A stretch of 7,760 nucleotides of DNA, taken from the NCBI GenBank assembly GCA_964495465.1, contig CAZBWE010000095.1, positions 1 through 7,760 on the forward strand. Reading direction: 5' to 3'. A program made the translations under genes and the position numbers. A model generated the notes under the pieces. It did no database searches. It was not told where the DNA came from and saw only the letters and a list, made by a program, of their open reading frames with translations. The DNA is from CAZBWE01 sp964495465 (lineage in GTDB: Bacteria > Planctomycetota > Phycisphaerae > Sedimentisphaerales > Anaerobacaceae). Below, piece by piece: positions 4,642-7,760 of this stretch. How positions within the stretch are numbered: the stretch's first letter is position 1; each line of letters opens with the position of its first letter.

Positions 4642-6384
4642 ATGAAAAAACAAATGCAACTCTTTATTTTCACCTGCGCGATAATCGGCCTTGTGGCTGT
4701 GAGCGCTGTCGCCGAGCCCCCGGCAACGACCGGCACCATATCGAAGGTAACGGTCTATCGGGGCCAGGCCCAGGTCACCCGCTCCATTGATGCGGATTTA
4801 CCCGAGGGCGCTTCGGAGCTGGTCATTACTAACCTGCCGGAGAAAATCATCCCCGAAAGTCTATACGCTCAAACTTCGGGCAAAGTTAAGGTTTTGAGCG
4901 TAAGGTATCGCGAGAAAGCGGTCCGGCAGGATACTCGCGAGGAAGTTAAGCTTCTCGATTCCAGGATTGAAGATGTAAAGAACAAACAGTTTCACGCCAA
5001 AAGGGACAGGGAAAATGCCGAAGTTTTATGGACAAAGTTCAGAGATTTATGGAAGCTGGCGGTGGATGGGGCGAATGTTGATTTGAATCGTTCCATAATG
5101 CAGTCCGAGCAGATTGCGTCGTTCACGCAGTATTTGGAGGCAAAAGCTATCGAGTGGCATCAGAAAATTGTTGCGCTGCAGGATGACGAGGCAAATCTTG
5201 CAAAGGAGCTTGAACTTCTCGAACGCAAACGCAGGGAGCTTGACGCAGGCCGCTCTCGCACCGAGCGGGAAGCGGTGCTGTATATCAGCAATCAGGGCGG
5301 GAAAAAGGCGGCCATAGAATTAAACTACCTCGTAAATGGTGCAAACTGGCTTCCGCAGTATAATCTCCGCGCCGAGGCCAAAAAATCAAGTGTTCTGATT
5401 GAATATAATGCTGTGGTGAATCAGACCAGCGGCGAAAACTGGGATGGTGTTGCCTTGATGCTCTCGACCGCTGAGCCGACTATGGTTTCTGCCGCCCCTG
5501 TTCTTGACCCTATGCTTGTGGCGCTTTCTCCGCCTGTTCAGACACAGCAGCTTGAGCAAATGGATATCGCCCGGCAGTATCGGTCGTCTCGAAAGGTCAA
5601 TGTCAAGCTGGGCATATCGGCTAATGACGAGCTTAACACACTTGCTATGGAAAACCAGGCGTATTTCTTGAGGGCCGACAAAAAACAGCTCGAAGATTTC
5701 CAGCAGAGGTTGGCTGAAATTTCGCGCATCGAGGGTGTCAGCGTAACGTATAATTTGCCCGGCAGGTTGACGCTGCCGAGCCGAAGCGACCAGCAGATTG
5801 TAACTATCGCCGCAGTTACTGCAAAGGCCGATTTTGCCCTTGTTGCTACCCCATTGCTTACCGATTACGTCTATCTGCAAGCGGAGCTGCTTAACGACAG
5901 CGATACGATTCTTCTGCCGGGACAGGCGGCTATGTTCAGAAACGGCGATTTTGTCGGCAGAAGTGCAGTGTCTTTGGTTACAATCGGTGAAAAATTCACC
6001 GCTGGTTTCGGCATAGATTCTCAGGTTCAGGTAACACGTGAGCTTCAGGACAAAAAAACAAGAATCCAGGGCGGAAATCGTATCGACACCTACAACTATC
6101 GTATGACACTGAGCAATTACACAAATTCCGCTGTCTCTCTGCAATTGTTGGACCGGCTGCCATACACGAACGATTCTTCAATCAAGATAGAGCTTGTGAA
6201 GACAGAACCCGAATTGAGTCAGGACAGCGAATATCTGCGTTCCGCTCGAAAGAAGGGTATTTTGCGATGGGACCTGCACCTGGAGCCGAACACTGTTGAC
6301 CGCAAAGCTACTGTTGTAGAGTATAGTTATACAATGGAGTATGACAGGAATATGCAGATTCAGCCCTGCCGCACCAATCAATAA
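4642..6384 (+). CDS. Exported DUF4140/DUF4139 (mucoidy-inhibitor MuiA-type) coiled-coil protein
   Basis: The protein has 580 residues. The N-terminus is a Sec signal peptide: MKK, a hydrophobic core at about 7-22, and a likely signal peptidase I site after AVA (residue 24). The start is supported by AAAGGAG 7 bp upstream. The mature protein begins with a DUF4140-type domain (about 32-92, containing VTVYRGQAQVTRSIDADLPEG and ITNLPEKIIPESL). A long charged helical stretch at about 95-212 is a likely coiled coil. The DUF4139 domain follows (about 222-568, with YLVNGANWLPQYNLRA, NWDGVALMLSTAEP and a closing VVEYSYTMEYDR). The family is often annotated as mucoidy inhibitor A-like; its biochemical role is not established. 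It should act in the periplasm or at the envelope. It is divergent from the regulator operon with shared upstream repeats, so control by that regulator is plausible. No truncation is seen. Confidence 0.9.
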   Translation: MKKQMQLFIFTCAIIGLVAVSAVAEPPATTGTISKVTVYRGQAQVTRSIDADLPEGASELVITNLPEKIIPESLYAQTSGKVKVLSVRYREKAVRQDTREEVKLLDSRIEDVKNKQFHAKRDRENAEVLWTKFRDLWKLAVDGANVDLNRSIMQSEQIASFTQYLEAKAIEWHQKIVALQDDEANLAKELELLERKRRELDAGRSRTEREAVLYISNQGGKKAAIELNYLVNGANWLPQYNLRAEAKKSSVLIEYNAVVNQTSGENWDGVALMLSTAEPTMVSAAPVLDPMLVALSPPVQTQQLEQMDIARQYRSSRKVNVKLGISANDELNTLAMENQAYFLRADKKQLEDFQQRLAEISRIEGVSVTYNLPGRLTLPSRSDQQIVTIAAVTAKADFALVATPLLTDYVYLQAELLNDSDTILLPGQAAMFRNGDFVGRSAVSLVTIGEKFTAGFGIDSQVQVTRELQDKKTRIQGGNRIDTYNYRMTLSNYTNSAVSLQLLDRLPYTNDSSIKIELVKTEPELSQDSEYLRSARKKGILRWDLHLEPNTVDRKATVVEYSYTMEYDRNMQIQPCRTNQ

Positions 6385-6392
6385 AATTGACA

Positions 6393-6466
6393 GGCCCTCC
6401 GCCGATTTGTTACTTTGGCTTTGGCGAAATTAGCCGGACTCAAAACGAAGAGGCGGGGGGCTTTTT
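6393..6466 (+). terminator. Probable intrinsic terminator after the DUF4139 gene
   Basis: GGCCCTCCGCC (6393-6403) pairs with GGCGGGGGGCT (6452-6462) over 11 bp, including two G-U pairs, and the 3' arm runs into TTTTT (6462-6466). The 48-nt loop contains a smaller hairpin (TTGGCT at 6415-6420 with AGCCGG at 6432-6437). The stem starts 9 bp after the stop codon. The loop is longer than usual for a simple terminator, so confidence is moderate. Confidence 0.5.
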
Positions 6467-6500
6467 CCCGTTGGGCCTTTGGCCGGGTCGGCCTCACCTT

Positions 6501-7760
6501 TCAGCAAATGGGGAACCTGTTGCACAGCTTCTTCACCTTCTCCCGGCTTTCCTTTTTGAATGTTTCGTTTATTTTGTATTCACTCTCGCTTATTATCTTT
6601 ACTCTTCGCAGCACTGCGTCTATCAGAGAAGATATTTTGACCATTTCTTCTGCGCCCATCCCGCTTCTCGTAACTATAGGGGTGCCTAATCTGATACCGC
6701 TGGTTAGTTTTGAGTTTTTCCTGTCGTAGGGCAGCAGCATCTTGTTGGTTGCTATGCCGCACTCTTCGAGGCATTTTTCTGCTGTCGCACCGGTCAGTCC
6801 TTCCCTGAAGTTGCTGACGTTCATCAGAATCATATGGTTGTCGGTCCCGCCGGTTAGAACGTCGTATCCCAGATTCGCTAAGCCCTTTGCCAGTTTCTTT
6901 GCATTTTCTATGATTTTGAATTGTCTGGCCTTGTATTCTTCGGAAAGTGTTTCTTTGAAGAAAACCGCCTTGGCTGCGATGTTGTTCAAATGGGGCGTCC
7001 CCTGTGCGCCCGGGAATGTCGCCTTGTCGATAAGTTCGCATAAAGTTATCTGCTCGGCTCCAATCTTTACCTTCATATCGCAGTCTTTTCCCATTATTAT
7101 CAGCCCGCCCCTTGGTCCGCCCGGCTTATAGGTGCTTGTGGTTGTGAAGTGCGCATAGTTTACCGGCGATTGATGTGCACTGGCTATGACCAGTCCTGCT
7201 ATATGTGATATGTCCGCCAAAAGATATGCGCCCGCTTCGTCTGCTATCTCTCTGAACCTCCTGAAATCTATCTTTCTCGAATAACCGCTTGCACCGCATA
7301 TAATCAGCTTTGGTTTAAACTCGATTGCCTTGTCTCTGACAGCATCGTAATCGAGAAGGAAAGTCTCTTTATCAACGTAATAATTTTCCACATTGTAAAA
7401 TTTGCTGGTAAAGGAAAAACTTGAGCCGTGTGAAAAGTGTCCACCCTGGTCTAAGCCCATACTCAATATTTTATCACCCGGCTCTAATAATGCGGTCAAA
7501 ACAATTAGATTTGCGGCTGTTCCTGAGTGTGGCTGAACGTTTACGTATTTTGCGCCGAAGGCCTCTTTGGCCCTGGTAACGGCGAGCCGTTCCATTTCGT
7601 CAACTACCTCGCACCCTCCGTGCAGCCGGCCTCCGGGATAACCCTCCGCCGCCTTGTTCTGAGTAATCGAGCCGAGTGCCGCTAAGACCGCCGGCGAGCA
7701 AACGTTCTCTGCCGCTATCAGTTGCAGCGTGTTTTGCAGCCGTTCGTATTCTTTCGTTAT
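6501..7760 (-). CDS. Serine hydroxymethyltransferase (GlyA)-family PLP enzyme with atypical active site, 5'-partial
   Basis: The reading frame runs off the window edge. The 419 visible residues align along E. coli GlyA, lacking about 18-20 N-terminal residues. Canonical SHMT is a cytoplasmic PLP enzyme that converts serine plus tetrahydrofolate to glycine plus methylene-tetrahydrofolate. Conserved blocks in visible numbering: LIAAEN (14-19), AEGYPG (38-43), GGCEVVDE (48-55), then VQPHSGTAAN, GGHFSHG, ADISHIAGL (PLP-binding Asp and His), GGPRGG, TDNH and TSGIRLGTP (substrate-carboxylate Arg). The Schiff-base Lys is best placed at 212 in TTTSTYKPGGPRGG, where the usual text is TTTTHKTLxGPRGG. 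Relative to E. coli GlyA I read Ser35 to Ala, Tyr55 to Ala, Tyr64-Tyr65 to Leu-His, His123 to Gln, His228 to Tyr, and one residue missing after the lysine. About ten extra residues precede FPGAQGTP. It may be a diverged paralogue with another substrate, so no symbol is given. It is convergent with the DUF4139 gene. Confidence 0.88.
   Translation of the reverse strand: MTKEYERLQNTLQLIAAENVCSPAVLAALGSITQNKAAEGYPGGRLHGGCEVVDEMERLAVTRAKEAFGAKYVNVQPHSGTAANLIVLTALLEPGDKILSMGLDQGGHFSHGSSFSFTSKFYNVENYYVDKETFLLDYDAVRDKAIEFKPKLIICGASGYSRKIDFRRFREIADEAGAYLLADISHIAGLVIASAHQSPVNYAHFTTTSTYKPGGPRGGLIIMGKDCDMKVKIGAEQITLCELIDKATFPGAQGTPHLNNIAAKAVFFKETLSEEYKARQFKIIENAKKLAKGLANLGYDVLTGGTDNHMILMNVSNFREGLTGATAEKCLEECGIATNKMLLPYDRKNSKLTSGIRLGTPIVTRSGMGAEEMVKISSLIDAVLRRVKIISESEYKINETFKKESREKVKKLCNRFPIC

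Noticed and set aside
5386..6144. 252-residue minus-strand frame opposite the DUF4139 gene
   Set aside because: It lies wholly inside a well-supported family gene, is cysteine- and histidine-rich without recognisable motifs, and has the look of an antisense shadow.
6387..6729. Plus-strand frames downstream of the DUF4139 gene
   Set aside because: They overlap the probable terminator and the 3' end of the SHMT-family gene on the other strand, with no ribosome site or recognisable motif.
7120..7133. Apparent loss of the PLP lysine in the SHMT-family protein
   Set aside because: Aligning from the GPRGG side puts Tyr at the lysine position, but aligning from the preceding AH residues puts Lys in register with one residue deleted afterwards. 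The lysine is therefore most likely retained and the enzyme is not called PLP-dead.
7738..7748. GAACGGCTGCA shared (on the minus strand) with the first bases of the window
   Set aside because: Both copies encode ERLQ in unrelated proteins; an 11-base match without extension is best explained by chance and is not evidence of terminal repeats.

Overview
The window comes from a Gram-negative bacterium: it has a Sec-exported envelope protein and a two-component system with a large periplasmic sensor. A member of the Planctomycetota/Phycisphaerae would fit the unusual relatives of housekeeping enzymes and the small dispersed repeats. That placement is a guess from general resemblance, because no rRNA or marker gene is present.

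Layout. (1) 2-1018 (+) is the 3' end of a gene whose visible part is an enolase N-terminal-type domain. It is preceded, at the very edge of the window, by residues resembling the conserved enolase C-terminus, so the protein may be a circularly permuted or domain-duplicated enolase relative. (2) 1019-1190 is a repeat-rich intergenic stretch: an 88-bp MITE-like element with terminal inverted repeats and a central palindrome, then heptanucleotide tandem repeats. (3) 1191-1679 (+) encodes a small membrane protein with two membrane segments and a coiled coil, faintly like DivIC/FtsB. (4) 1700-4477 (-) is a two-gene operon: an OmpR/PhoB-type response regulator (first) and a sensor histidine kinase. 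(5) 4478-4641 is a divergent control region with two pairs of 11-bp tandem repeats, the spacing typical of OmpR/PhoB-family operators. (6) 4642-6384 (+) encodes an exported DUF4140/DUF4139 coiled-coil protein, followed by a probable terminator. (7) 6501-7760 (-) is a 5'-truncated serine hydroxymethyltransferase-family gene, convergent with (6), whose active site departs from the canonical enzyme at several positions.

How the genes may work together. The kinase probably senses an envelope or periplasmic signal and phosphorylates the regulator. The paired repeats lie between the regulator operon and the DUF4139 gene, so the simplest reading is autoregulation plus control of the divergent envelope gene. 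The enolase-like and SHMT-like genes at the two ends are metabolic-enzyme relatives with non-standard architecture or active sites; nothing visible ties them to the signalling genes. I see no CRISPR array, tRNA, rRNA, transposase gene or phage gene.
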